Source of the DNA: Ophioderma brevispina | Lineage: Eukaryota > Echinodermata > Ophiuroidea > Amphilepidida > Ophiodermatidae | Reading direction: 5' to 3' | NCBI GenBank assembly: GCA_023653785.1 | Contig: JAMKCH010058117.1 | Coordinates: forward strand, 62,001-126,000 | DNA length: 64,000 nt | In this document: piece by piece, positions 12,421-25,000 of the stretch | How positions within the stretch are numbered: position 1 is the first letter of the stretch | How the letters are laid out: each line of letters opens with the position of its first letter | Translations under genes and position numbers: made by a program | The notes under the pieces: model-generated | Databases searched by the model: none | What the model saw: the letters and a program-made list of their open reading frames with translations, nothing else | Told to the model about the DNA's origin: nothing

Positions 12421-14790
12421 ACCTTTTGTCAAGTTGGTACAAACTATACATTTTTTGGAATCCTTACAAGACGGACAATATGGCATACATTTCACATGAT
12501 TGGAGCATTTTAAAACGTTTGACCCAGGGTAACCTTAGATTGGCCCTACTGAAAACGTGACACCACAATGTGAGAGTACTACCTACCTATCGTTGATATA
12601 GAGGGTCCGATACTAACTACCAAAGGTGTCACACTTTTTCTTTTAGTGAGGGGTAAAACGATGATGTTTGACCTGGGTCCTAGCTTCCTCCACTACAATT
12701 CAATTCATCGCGACTGTATGTTATTCTAGTAGGCCAAGGCATAGCTCAGAATGCCTTAAAGTTGGACATGGCTGATAACAAGCTGATTGTTTTCAGGATA
12801 GGTCCAGAATATATGTAGAATAACATACTAAAATTCCCCAAGAATCCCAGTTGTGGAACTTGGGAAATCCAAGATGCGTCCAAAATGGCCGCCATTCCCC
12901 ATTTTCACCATAACGTGAATCCGATTAGTTGACAAGTGAAAAAGTTTGGGGTCAATAATATGCTTTAAGGTACAAGGAATATAATTAAATGTTATAATTA
13001 AACAAAAAGCTTTCTACATAGGCCTAAACCAAGATGGCGACAAAATGGCTGCCATTCCACCCTTTTTATCATAAACTTGATACAATTAGCATGACAAGTG
13101 AAAAAGATGTCTAATCATAGTTTTGAGGTACAAGAAATCTATTAAAACTTTACCTAGATAACAAAGCTTTCGAAATAGCCTAAAACAAGATGGCCGCCCA
13201 AATAGTTAATCAAAATGGCCAATATTTTCAAATAAAGTGCCTCCCAGCATCAATACAAAATGCTGTGAAAGGGCCAAATTTATGGTTTTAGGCTACCAAT
13301 ATTTAATACACTGTATCAGAGGGACCCAAATGTTTAAGTACCTTAAACGTGCACAATACCTTTAAAATTCGTGTACAATACGTGTTGGATCAGTCCTGAA
13401 GTTCATTGACTACAGCTCTTGGACACTCTCCTCATATCATCAGCTAGCCGCTAGCGCTGTTACGGACATGATGGACGCTGCATTATTGCAAATTATATGA
13501 CCATTATTGAAAAATGGAGCTTTCTGATTGAGTCAGTTTACTGCCATTATTCTGCAACGTGGGTCGCACATGCATTTTCTTATTAATCAAGCTGCTTAGG
13601 CAAATGGAATAGAATAAAGGGTTTCATCCTCGGCCCCCCCCAAAAAAAAAAAAAGGGGATTTTAAAATAATGGGCTGGACCTGCGCCTCACACTTTATGT
13701 AGTTTTTCCGACCTCGGACACATTTTCGTCATAAATGATACTGCATCCACCCTCTATCTTGAAATTGTAATGCCTTAATCTTACCCTGACCAAAAAGGGC
13801 ACACCCGTATACAACATGGACATCGCATGAAGAAATATAAGGTGTCTTGGCAGCTAGCATCCTGAAATTATCACAATGTGGAAAACTGTTACAGGCTTGC
13901 TGCGTCATTACACATAAACAATGTAAAATCACTTGCTCGGAACCTATTTGACAGTATGCAGCCATCAGTGATTTCTCACGCAGAAGTTGTATGAATATCT
14001 TATTTTAACATCTTATTGGTGCCATTTGCAAGAGTGATTCAGGTTAGTGGTCGTGGCATGTGTCCTCAAATGTTAGTCTCGGGGGATGTTCCCTTTGGGG
14101 CATCCACCGTGCCTATTCCACAAACCTTCGGGAAATCTCGAATGTTACATAGCCCTGGGAAGCTGGATTGCTGGGTGTGGATTTCACATGGCCCTTTTTT
14201 GTGGCGGAGGCGCAAATTCATAAGCAAAGGACTCGTCCATCTCAGAACTGTTATTCAAGACACATGTAAATCCTGTTGAATATGGGAGCGATGATTAACT
14301 TCAATATTCTGTCCTCTGACTCTTACGGTTTTGCCAATTGTATACTTTGTCCCTCTCCATGGTGTGATGTGCTGTAATTGCTTTCCTCGGACTATTACAA
14401 ATGGGGGCCTTCCTTTCAAGCTCCACAGCACTGTCACAATTCACAGACGGACAGAAACAGGTCCGTTGAAAGACAACTACATGTAGACATTCATTTGTGG
14501 ATGTGCTTCCAGCGATCTAAAACAAGGTTGATTGTGTTAATTTGCAAAGGTCTTTAGGTGCGAACACATGTGAATTGCTCCAGTACATCACAAATGGGAG
14601 CACGCTGAGGTAGTACGTGACCCAATTTGCTGTCTGTGATAACTATGAGATTGGAAGAATTTCTTGCGCCTCAGCAACCTTTTCTGTTCAAAGGACGGGA
14701 AATGCAAAGTCAACAAAGGTCATTGGTGACCTGTGAAATCCTTCACCCTAATGCAATCTTCCATAAAATGGACCTTTTTGTCATAGATTT
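12421..14790 (+). repeat. Tandem 2.4-kb repeat, copy 2
   Basis: Second direct copy of the 9960-12420 unit. It starts near the shared phrase GTTGGTACAAACTATA (10012 and 12432). The end blends into unrelated sequence after a remnant of a third start near 14760. Confidence 0.85.
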
Positions 14791-14924
14791 GGACATCTGC
14801 TTCATCCAGTTGTATGGCCCAAACCATCCACGTATGCCATGCGCCAGGTTATGTTTCATGATCCTGAAGAATTATGGTCATGGGTCGACAGTTGTTTTCG
14901 ATAGATGTCGCAGACCCCCCCCCC

Positions 14925-15160
14925 CCCCCCCCCCCCCCTCGGATTTCCACGAAGGTTGTCGGAACTACACGCGAGCCCAAATGGGAACATCTCAAGACAC
15001 ATATTTGAGGAAACTTGAAAGCAAGCCAACAACCACTATCCAGAAATCATTATTGGCAAATAGTAACATTAAGAAGAGATTCCTTCAACTTTTTTTTTTC
15101 TGCGTGAGAAATTGCTGTAATGGCTGACATACATGTCAAACAGGCTGATATTTTTTAAAC
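14925..15160 (-). repeat. Inverted partial third copy of the 2.4-kb repeat
   Basis: The reverse complement of about 14940-15150 resembles 11570-11790 and 13950-14130. It contains CACAACCTTCGTGGA-like, TTCTCACGCAGAA-like and TTTGACA-GTATG-CAGCCA-like phrases in the same order. A long poly-C tract (about 14915-14938) sits at the junction between direct and inverted copies. Confidence 0.6.
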
Positions 15161-17960
15161 ACCTCTGTAGCAGAGACATCGAGACTCCAGTAGTTGTAGT
15201 TGGAATGGCCTTGACCTACTTTCATTTTAGAGCAAGTGATTCTACCCCACATTTAGGAACTAGGAGATACCAAAGATCACCAGTGTTGTTCCTATCCAGT
15301 TATGCGGTAAGAAATCTGCGGCCGACTTGTGGAGACACACCCGGCCCAGGCATTCTTCCCCTGCACTCTTGTCATTTGGCTCCAGCCCCGCGTGAACCCG
15401 GGCACGAATGATACAAAACTGGGAGTTAGGCACTTGGTAAAAGACGCCTTCTTCACATAACCGATACAAAGTAATTATTATAAGCATCAAGGGATCTGTT
15501 TGCTTTTAGAGACTACGTGCGTGAATGGGCCGGTGTTTGGGATGAGGTAGATATCCTGTCGCCGTAGTGTATATCGATGGCAATCTTTTTTTGTTTTTCG
15601 CCACGTAAAATCTAACTCATAGGATCGAGTAATTGTTCCTCAGATTTTTTTTCAGTCGTCCAAGTAACTCTCTCGATTGTTTTTCAGATAAATCTTTAAC
15701 TATTCTCCACCCCTTCATCGTTCCATCTTCAATTGATAATATCTCGAGAAAAACGTTCGCGAAAAACTTCCACCACAGATAGATGCCGAGATTACACGCG
15801 TGTCAATCACTGTTTACTATGCTGGACAGCTGTGACCTCGATATGGTTTTGCCTGCGAGTCTGCGCGCGCATCGTATTTAAAATTGATGCTGCGTCAGAT
15901 GTAACTGGTCTTATTCCTAAAACCATGAATACGATGAATAGAGTTTGATTATGCCTACATTGCAAATAACAACGTCTACGAGATCAATGTTAATGCTGAA
16001 ATGCATAGGCATCACATTGGATCAATGTACATTACAATGCTGTGGTACGATATGGCAATGGACGTCATTACTTCACGATACTTTTGTACACGGATCATGT
16101 ACTTAAAACATGCCATTTCTTGAGTAAATCGGATATCGCCAAGTGTCTCATTATTTCACCAAAATGTGGCCAACTTCGGGACAAAATTGAAAAACGGCAA
16201 CTTCGGACACTGTGACATTTTGTGCCATTGTTTAATACGGCATTTTCTTCCCATTCAACTTAGATTTTTGTCTCCAAATCTACTTTAGAAATACGGCGCT
16301 ACAAACCATTCAAGTTTTTAAAAGCCGAAAGTACGATTTAAAACTAGAATCAATGTAATCATCTTAGGGAACATGCTATCTCACTTTCTAATAAATGACC
16401 ACAAATGATCTAATGATCTTGTTTTACCCTGAAGATGATTGACGGTGACGTGGTTCCATGTCCTAAAAATAATCAATACTCAGTATTTAATTGTAAACTT
16501 TATTGCCAATTTATGCTTTTATAAAGAAATGCACAATCTTACACTATGTCGCTATCTGCTTTAACTATGTACATCGATGCAATGTGGAGGCACATGCTAT
16601 CAGCATCAATATCGACCTCGTGTTGTATTGTTCCAATACAATAGTTTTTAACGACCTGTTTTACGAGGGCGTCGATGATCATCGGTCAAAGGATTTGGGA
16701 AGAGCTTTTCTCCTTCTTCTCCTACCTCCATGATCTACTTAGTTCAAAATGGATTTCGTCTTGGCATGGAGTATGGCTTTGCAACCGTCATACTCGGAAC
16801 CCCAAGACAATAGCATATATTCCAGAGACACCTGTTTTAGCAGAAGTTCTATCTCGGCTGCCTGTTTTAGGGACATTGTTCCTCCATTTGGCTCCCCATT
16901 TGGCTTGGTTCTGAACTCTGTAGGACAGTGTCATATACTACAGTGTCGTGTGTGACTGATGTCCTACCACCCATCTGTCTATTGTGTTCTCCATTGAGTG
17001 CTGATGCATCTTGTTTCAGTCACTGTACCAAATGGCATCGTCGATAAGGTCACGGTTTATTCACGTATCATGTTGCTATGGTAGCTAGGACACTCGCTCA
17101 TGGGGGACACTCAGTTTCTTTACACCTGGCACTTACCCTCCTGCTTGGGTTTTCTTTTGGCAGTGTTGCTAAAATAACTTGTCTTCAATACCTCTGTTTC
17201 ATCGTCGAGTTTGTCAGGTGGTGGCGTTTTCAAATGCCGTTTTTTGGTTGCCATACCATTGAGTGGATTTTATTTTGCACTATTAACACTTAATTCGTTC
17301 ACTTGTTGATTAAAATCATTTTTTGCCTTTATTTTGGTATGCTCACATTAAACTTGGGATTCCTTGCAAGTCTGCCATCGGTTTTGTGTACAGTGAAAAC
17401 AGTGTGCTTCCAGATTTGATCCGACAGGTTCCAGATGGATTAACACTTACAATAGTAATTGTATGTCTGGGAATGCCAGCAATGCCAGATACACAACCAT
17501 GCTTGATGATATCAATGCCTACCATATAAATAGATCAAAGGGGGGGGGGGGTTAAGCTCTTTCCGACGAACTTAACGTGTCTCGCTGTTTTTCTATTTGT
17601 TATATTGTGAGGGTGTAAATTGATGTGATTAACTGTCAGCAGATTTGTTGTAGGTGAATTCCCTATGTTTGCCTTGTGTTATTCATTTCATCCAAGAACG
17701 GGTTAATTATTTTGAAAAGACATTACAAATCATCCAAATACAACTCCACCATCATTACGTTTTCAATATCTAGCTCTATATTGATATAAAAGGTCTAATA
17801 TAATTTTTAAATTGTCCCTTTATATCAATAAAACCCTTCCATTTTATTGTTCGCCCATTAATTTTCAAACGTGAGAGCAAGGTGTGGCGGAATAATAATC
17901 ACAGGACTCGAGCCCGCTGAAGTCACGTGTTTGTGTCCCTTGGCCAAATCAAACACTTAC
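15161..17960. other. Gene-free stretch
   Basis: No exon with convincing splice borders or protein similarity was recognised. A phrase like GTTCTCCATTGAGTGCT near 16990 recurs inverted near 30230, so at least part is dispersed repeat. A G-run lies at 17538-17552. Confidence 0.4.
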
Positions 17961-17962
17961 TG

Positions 17963-18225
17963 CATGGCCGTACGCAGGGGAGGTGCGGGGGGGCGGTTGT
18001 ATCCCCAAGTTCCCACAAAAGGGGCAAAAGGTCCACTTTTGATGTTTTTTAATAAAAAGATTAAAATTTGAGAGAATATTGACAACGAAATTCACTTTTT
18101 GGGTGGTGAAATTGTCAAAAGTCCAAACGGGATCATTTTAGGGGTTGGGTCCACTTTTTAACCAAAAATGGCCCACTTTTTGCGCAAAAAAGGTCCACTT
18201 TTAGAAGTCCCGCACCCCCCAAAAT
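17963..18225. mobile_element. G/C-run MITE-like remnant
   Basis: It starts with GGCCGTACGCAGGGGAGGTG, related to the left end of the element at 5077. The core repeats phrases such as GGTCCACTTTT, and a C-run lies near 18215. The right terminus seems lost. Confidence 0.4.
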
Positions 18226-19483
18226 AAAAAATAATATTTTAGCGCTGCAATATATTTGGTTTATCTTTTTCGTATTTGTCTATCTTTTGGTCGCGCTTGA
18301 CTTGATGTAAACCCCCCAAAAAAATCCATCGCATCGTTTCCGAGTAAATCCGCATGGGTCCATAGGAGCACCCCTTATCTAAATGCTTAGTTACCAAAGT
18401 AGGGGCACCAACGAAATCCCCATTGTTTGAATATCTTGTTTGCACTTGCGGAAGAATACATCATACATGTATCTGTCTCTATTACAATACGTGAGCTTTC
18501 AGTGCATTCAATTTGTCTGATATTGTCCCAAAATCTTTACCAAAAATGAGACGGATAAACAGGGATAACTATCATGAGTAAAGGATATTCGTAGACCATT
18601 TTAAATAATATTAATACACCAGCTTTTATAGAATGCCATTTCAACAAGATCATGGCGCTATTGACTTTTATTATAACGGTGCCATCAGGAAATTGTCACA
18701 ATAATTTCGCTTCATCTTCACCTAGAACAGACTGTCCCTTCCAAAAAATACAATCAAATATTAATTGTTGGCCAACACCTTAAGTTCTTCTCAATTGTAT
18801 GTCAACTAATTTTTTTTAGGAATGTTCCAGCTTTCATATGATATTTAGTTGGTGTAATTAAGGGGTCTGGTTCGAGAGTAATCCAATTATCTGAGACATT
18901 TGAAAACCCCGTTGGTCCCGTTTCGGCTATCCCGATATTAACAGAGTTCAACCTCAAGAAATTCTTTATTGAAACTTAAAATAAAAAAGGTCCAAAGTGC
19001 AGCTACTTGTGCTATAATATAATTTATAAGTTTATAATGTCACAATTGCCAGTAAAAAAAATATAGCACTGGAAAATGCAATTCCAAACAATCTTGCTTT
19101 CTCGGCCTTACTCCAGTTTTTCAAGCAGAATGTAGACCATAAAAAAGTTGAAAGTAAGCCGAGGGCTTTGAATACCCGCATTCTTTCCCTTTATTCTTTG
19201 TTCCAGTCTGATTTCTTCAATCTGTTCCTTCCTGCTCTTTGGAGGTAGTGGGGAATTGGCGGGGAATTGGCCCTCCCCATTTGAGCTTTATCCCCTTTGT
19301 CCCCCAACACAGACGAGTGGCTGTCCCTATAGTTGAAGCAGTTAATTCCCAATTGTACATGACTTTTCATGATTATTGTCTCCTGATTTCACTCGATCTC
19401 TATCATGTTCCTTTTGTTTGCTACACACCTTTATTAGCGCGGAAGCTAGCAGACAAGTACAAAAGGTTGAGTGGTTAAATATA
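18226..19483. other. Dispersed repeat remnants, no gene
   Basis: About 18290-18440 is an inverted relative of the region near 23290-23380 (ACCAAAGTAGGGGCACC-like phrase). The rest shows nothing recognisable. Confidence 0.35.
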
Positions 19484-20441
19484 TGGGTGTTCCGTAAATT
19501 AAGGGGGCCAACGTTGTTGACTTTGAGAGACAAAGGACAACAAAAATTTGAGGATCTCATAATTTCTTGAACAAATCTTTGATAATTCCTCGTTCATACA
19601 ATCAAATTAGTCAAAAGTACTTTAAAAACTTAAAATATTGCAAAAAACTGCATTCCGGTTCCGTGGAATGGGCACACCAAACCAATTTTCTTAATTTTTT
19701 TTAAATATATTTCATAACTATGTGATATGTGTATAGTTTTTATATTTTACATTTTGGTTATTTGAGGGAGCAACAATTAAGATTATAATTACAAATGGTC
19801 CTGCCTCATATAAAAATGTTTTTTTCAGGCAGCAAGTGTAGTGGCGGACACCATTTGGTGTCCCCGTTTACACGGGGAACCACAGATCACACCGATATTC
19901 AAATTTAAAAGGTTTTAGATACACTGTCTTTAAAAACTTTGCCACGATATAGCATGAATTACATATGGCAAGCATTAACTGAACTTTAGCATGTCAAATT
20001 CATTCAGTTTCTCAGACCCCCATTGTTCCCATAGTAAACGGAAAAGCGGGACACCAAAATTTTTGAGTTTTGGATTACCTGGCAATTAATAAACCTTGGC
20101 ATTGATTATAACTTATCGTCTCAGTACCAAAACAGTCAGATTATTACACGTTATGAACTTTTTATGTATTTGCTTTATAATAAATCAGAACACTATCCAT
20201 ATATTTGTCAAGTTTTTGATGCATATTAAAACAGAACACAATTTTAGGCTTTAAAGTTTGAGATGAATTCAATGTTTCATATTATACAAAAAAACTAAAA
20301 AATTAAAAAAAAAGTGTAATTTAAATGGAATTTATAAGTTTGAATACATATCTCCATTGTTAAATTTAAATTTCCAAAATGTCACACAGTAACAGAACGG
20401 GACACCAAAGTCTACTGGCACCCTAATTTACGAAACACCCA
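19484..20441. mobile_element. TA-flanked DNA transposon, non-autonomous, 958 bp
   Basis: Terminal inverted repeats: left TGGGTGTTCCGTAAATTAAG, right (inverted) TGGGTGTTTCGTAAATTAGG. Each end is bordered by TA. The flanks (GTACAAAAGGTTGAGTGGTTAAA on the left and GACAG-CTG on the right) are continuous in a second copy of the host repeat at about 42570-42605, which lacks the insert. That copy acts as an empty-site control. TA targets are typical of Tc1/mariner-like elements. No transposase frame is visible. Confidence 0.8.
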
Positions 20442-21215
20442 TATAGACAGTCTGACCGCAGACCCCAAAAAAAAAAAAAAAAGAAAAGTGATTCCTAAGA
20501 CTAGTAACGCAGATGTTGCTTAAGGAGGGGTTGGGGTGGGGTTTGGACAAAGATTACACAGGGGGTCCAATGATCATATTGTTATAATGGCCTCCCATTT
20601 TTTCTGATTAACTTTTAAAATATTATTTTCTCAATGTTATTTGAGATAAAGATCTCACGGAACAGCACTTTGTTACATAAAGAGAGAAAAGGGATTCCCA
20701 AGAGTTGTTTTTGCTAAGTGCATCCTGTTTAGATTGCACATGGGGAAGTGGGGAATTCCCCAAGAATGCAACTTAGAAACTGAGTTAACTGTTTATGTTT
20801 TTTGAGATCAGAACATTTTAAGATCAGGGAATTCCCCACTATTTTTTAATATATGGAAAAGTGATGTGATTTCAGGTTATGTTTATGCATGATCTGTTGT
20901 AATTGTCTAATAAGACTGGAGCTTTGTGAGTAATTATATATTTAAGAGTTGAGCTAAGTCTCGCCGTCAGCAGTTGCAATTAGCTTATACATATGTTATA
21001 GCTAGTTTTATCTACAATAATGGTAGATTCATGCTCCACACAGTGCCGGATTTAATTATATTGTCCAATTCCATGTGAGCAAGTCGTAATTATTCTACTG
21101 TCGTCTTTTGAGCCGAAGTGCTGAATCAAAATAGGATTCCCAAATTGTGGACCGATAGCAATCGTGGTGATTATCTTGGACTGATCTACTTGGATTATGT
21201 CGTCGAGGGACTAAT
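20442..21215. other. Dispersed repeat flank, no gene
   Basis: The left part continues the host repeat of the TA element (AAAGATTACACAGGG near 20550, as at 42690). The phrase GGGGAATTCCCC near 20745 is a short palindrome. No exon was seen. Confidence 0.4.
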
Positions 21216-21903
21216 TCAACCTTGTCGTCCTTGAACCTGGACAAAAGTTCTTCAGGAACTGAGAAGATTCCCAAGAAATATACTACCTGAGACAGTGGCG
21301 TAACGGCCACCCGCTCAGAGGGGGCAAATTTTCCCAGTTTTTGGAAATTTTCCCTCTCAGGGGGGTCAAACGGCCATTTTTTTCCGTCAGAGGGCTAAAA
21401 AACGGCTGATTTAGCATGATTTTTGCATTTTTTTCCCGGCCAAAGTCGTCAGGGGGGGGGGGCAACCTTCCCCCTTGCCCCCCCTCCGGTTACGCTACTG
21501 CCTGAGAGTTTAATTATGTTGAAACGTTGCAACTGTCATTTTAGGGTCTTCGCTGTGAGGACATATCATCGTTGACTGCACGCCTTCAATATAGGATACT
21601 ATAAGACTCGTTATAACGTTATAATAATCTTAAATGTTAATTATATGTACTTTTGTTTTTGGACATACCAACTTCTTGACCAATCAAGTAAAGATCATTA
21701 AAACTGTTATTATATATAATTTAGATCATTTGTTCACAAGGCCAATTTTTTGTGTTTGCAAGGTTTTCTGACCTTAGACCGTCTACGCGACGTCATACAG
21801 AATCCATTCGTGTTCAAACTTTAACAACCAGTAATTTGTTTAACCATAAGGATTTCAACAATGTATAATTTGTACTCTCTGCAACCTAAAGTTTCTGAGT
21901 TAT
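21216..21903 (+). repeat. Tandem 0.69-kb duplication, copy 1
   Basis: Begins at a phrase like ACCTTGTCGTC and ends at AAAGTTTCTGAGTTAT, after which the same phrases restart in copy 2. Landmarks include GAGAAGATTCCCAAGAAATA and GAGGACATATCATCG. Confidence 0.85.
21293..21500. mobile_element. hAT-like MITE with G/C runs
   Basis: Left end CAGTGGCGTAACGG and right end CCGGTTACGCTACTG are inverted repeats. CCTGAGA stands directly outside both ends, a 7-bp direct repeat consistent with a decayed 8-bp hAT target duplication. The core has the repeated TTTTCC/GAGGGG purine-pyrimidine texture of several other G-run elements in the window. Confidence 0.7.
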
Positions 21904-22608
21904 AACCTTGTCGTCTTAACTGCTGGACAAAGTTACAGGGCTGAGAAGATTCCCAAGAAATATAATACCTGAGACCGTGGCGTAACGGGCCAGCCCTCGC
22001 TCTGAGGGGGCAAATTTCCCCCAGTTTTTGGAATTTTTCCCTCTCAGGGGGTCAAAAGGCCAATTTTTCGGCGCGGGTCAGAGGGCTAAAAAACGGCTGA
22101 TTTAGCATGATTTTTTGCAATTTTTTCCGGCCAAAGTCTCGGGGGGGGGGGGCAACCCTCCCCCCTTGCCCCCCCCTCCCCCTCCTGTTACGCTACTGCC
22201 TGAAGAGTTAATTATGTGAAACTTGCCTACTGTCATTTTGAGTCTTCGCTGTGAGGACATATCATCGATGAACTGCACGCCTTCAATATCTGAATACTAT
22301 AACTCTATAAGTATAATAATGTTTAATTGTGTAATTTATATTTATTTTGTTTTGGACTACCAAATTCTTGAACCAAACAATAAAGATCATTAAAACTGTT
22401 GTTATTATATATAATGTAGATCATTGTGCACAGGCTCATTTATTTTGTGTTTAAAGGTTAAGTTCTGACCTTAGAGTCTACGAGACGCATACAGAATCCA
22501 GTCTTGTTTGAAACTACACCAGTAATTTGTCTACCCCTAAGTAAAAAAAAAGCAGATTTCAACAATGTATAATTTGTCACTCTCTGCAACCTAAAGTTTC
22601 TGAGTTTA
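21904..22608 (+). repeat. Tandem 0.69-kb duplication, copy 2
   Basis: Second copy of 21216-21903. It carries a diverged copy of the same MITE at about 21975-22198, so the MITE inserted before the duplication arose. Differences are mostly single-base indels. Confidence 0.85.
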
Positions 22609-22779
22609 TAGACTAAAATAAACACCGCAAAACCGGTGTGTTTAAAAACCAAGTCGTGCAAGTTTGTTGCTGTGAATTTCTGGTGTTAAAATTAAGGATT
22701 GTAACACCACGGTCGTTGTTGCCTGCCTAATTTTAATTATCATGTTGGTGTTCTAAATTTATGATTTTAGTTAACATTT

Positions 22780-23135
22780 TTAAAAAAAAAAAAAAAAAAA
22801 AAAAAATCAAGCATTTTAAAGCAAATATAAATGTTAACACCAAAGTTTGGTGTTAATTACCACCAGAGGGAGTGCTCCTGTATTGACCCCAGAGGAGTGT
22901 TGAATTACACCAGTAATGTCAATTTGGCACCCGGCAGTGTTCAAAAATAATTAACACTGACTATGGTGTATAATTAACACCAAGCGGTGTCATCTTACAC
23001 CAAAATTTGTCTTAATATAACACTAACATGGTGGTATTTAACACCAAAATGGTGTAAATCTAACACCAGTGGGTGCATTCTATTGATTCCAGAAGGGAGT
23101 TAAAATTAACACCCATGGTGTTAAAGTAAGCACCC
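22780..23135. repeat. Poly-A followed by cluster of GGTGTTAA/TTAACACC palindromic units
   Basis: After an A-run (about 22783-22806), the eight-base phrase TTAACACC and its complement GGTGTTAA recur many times in both orientations with short spacers, often as pairs that could fold back. The right edge reads CACCCCATTTTTTGCAATGTAG, resembling a transposon terminus. No matching left edge was recognised. Confidence 0.55.
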
Positions 23136-23139
23136 CATT

Positions 23140-23970
23140 TTTTGCAATGTAGAAAAATCAATAATGGGTCATTTTCAGTTGTACAGGGGTCAAATCTTGA
23201 AGTTGCTCTGATTTGGATAAAAAAATAGTGCAAATTATTGATGGAGCTCATGGTATTAAAATAAATAGTTTTGACTCTCTTAAATGCTTGCTTAACAAAC
23301 TAGGGGGTAAATAGGGTCAAGGCACATTGGATTCAATGGACGCCGACCTTTGGGCCCCTACATTGGTAACTCGGCATTTAAGACAGTCAAAACAATCACA
23401 GTTTTGTCCTGTCATTCTCTTCTATGGCAGTATTGAATCTACTATAGCAGCACGGAAGCTAGTATTTTACTGTAAATTGCAGGGTGTTAAATTGAAGATA
23501 AGTGTAATATTTTAGTGTCTAGAAAGTATTTGGTAAATTTTGTACAGTGGTCAAAAATAAAACAGGTCTAAGTGTGTGTTGAAACCTATATACATCAACT
23601 TATATATCTGGTCATGAGGATTAAAACTGGTATAGTTTCTATCTACGTCATTAGTTCAGGATTATAGGCTCATAACGGTTCAAGGTTATCCTGGGGTAAT
23701 TCTTTCAGAGTACTCAGATTTTGACGAAACTAGTCTCAAATTGTTTTTCTGTTCATACCCTATAAGAGAAAATGCATATTTGCTCTTCATTGGACATTTT
23801 AGTATGTAAATTAGATGGTAAGCATTAATGACCCCATAGGATTTGTAGACCATTGTTACATTTTGACCTCTAATTACGTGACCCATGGTGAAATGAGTGC
23901 AAGTATTATACTGCCTGGTCCTTTGCAACTATATGAAGAATTGGGACCATTTTGAAAAGAATCAGAGTAT
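23140..23970 (+). repeat. Dispersed repeat, member 1 of a close pair
   Basis: Aligns with about 26030-26330. Shared phrases include GATTTTGACGAAACTAGTCT and TGCATATTTGCTC. Its left part relates to the 870-1500 and 18290-18440 copies. No protein is recognisable. Confidence 0.65.
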
Positions 23971-24048
23971 TATGAAAATAATTGATGACCTTGAACCTTT
24001 ATTAGCTATAACTATTGAACTATAATCCACAGATAGGGCAAACTATAC

Positions 24049-24174
24049 GGCTGACTGTTTTTTGCGAAAAGAACTGCCCATTGGATTACACGCTTTATTC
24101 CGTCATGCATACATAACGTACGGAATAAAACGTGTAATCCAATAGGTGTTTCGTTTCGCAAAATACAGTAAACC
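24049..24174. mobile_element. 126-bp near-perfect palindromic MITE
   Basis: Almost the whole element is one inverted repeat. The left arm includes CATTGGATTACACGCTTTAT and the right arm the complement with few mismatches, around a short centre (GCATACATAACG). The ends GGCTGACTGTTTTTTGCG and (inverted) GGTTTACTGTATTTTGCG match. An exact 8-bp direct repeat AACTATAC borders it (24041-24048 and 24175-24182), the size expected of hAT insertions. As single-stranded DNA or RNA it would form a hairpin of about 55 bp. Confidence 0.8.
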
Positions 24175-24399
24175 AACTATACCCTTTTTAATAATTTCGA
24201 CATGGCCAAAATGTTGGTATAGATTTCAGTACAAGTATACCTACTTTATTTTTCCACCTGCACAAACCTTGCCCCCTGCAAATACATGTTCCCTGCTACT
24301 TATACTTCTAAACTTTGGATATGTTATTCGCTCATCATTTCTAGGTGTAACAACTCTAAAATTTTGATGATCAAACCAATATGTATAAATTTATTGCAC

Positions 24400-25000
24400 T
24401 ATTGCACAATTTCTTTCCTAAATATCAGTGACCAGTAGATGTACATCATGCAGCATTGACTCGAGAAATAATAGCACGTTTGATATCCAGTAAATCCGCT
24501 CGGTATGCAGAGGATAAAGCACAACACATTTTCAACTGTATGGGTAATAACAATGTCTCTGTACTTCCAGATAAAAGGGATTTCAGGTGCTCATCAGCAG
24601 ATTAAGATTTTTTAAAGTTTTTTCATGACGCAAAGCACAAGATACTCGTCCTCTTTCACGAATAAATAAATCTTAGGCTTCTACTGTGCGTTCAATTAAC
24701 TTTGACCATATATTTCATCATTTTTCCGAAAAGGAAACAAAGATGAACAAAAAAAACATGAAAGAAAGTTGTTTGGCAGACTGTGACCTAACATCTTTGT
24801 GCAGAAACAAAACTTAACTTACAGTAATTGCCGCGTAACCCCATTTCTTTTCAATTAACCGTGTTGTTAGCATAGGTCGCTAGACTCCCTTCTTTCGTAT
24901 TTTTCTAAATACCTGGTGGTAAATTGAATAGAAATGAGGTCCCGCAATAGGTTATGGATCTTGGTTCTACCCAAAAATGTTAGGTCGCAGCTTACCAAAC
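24400..25000 (-). repeat. Relative of the interior of the hAT-like element at 43042
   Basis: Phrases such as TTCAATTAACTTTGACCAT and ATATCAGTGACC occur here. The complement occurs inside 43320-43970. This is probably another, more decayed member of the family; its borders were not located. The remaining stretch to 25786 shows no gene. Confidence 0.5.

Noticed and set aside
14627..15127. 166-codon plus-strand frame, one of the longest in the window
   Set aside because: Its first part lies in the tandem repeat without conserved frame in the other copy, it runs through a poly-C tract read as poly-Pro, and its end is an inverted repeat copy.
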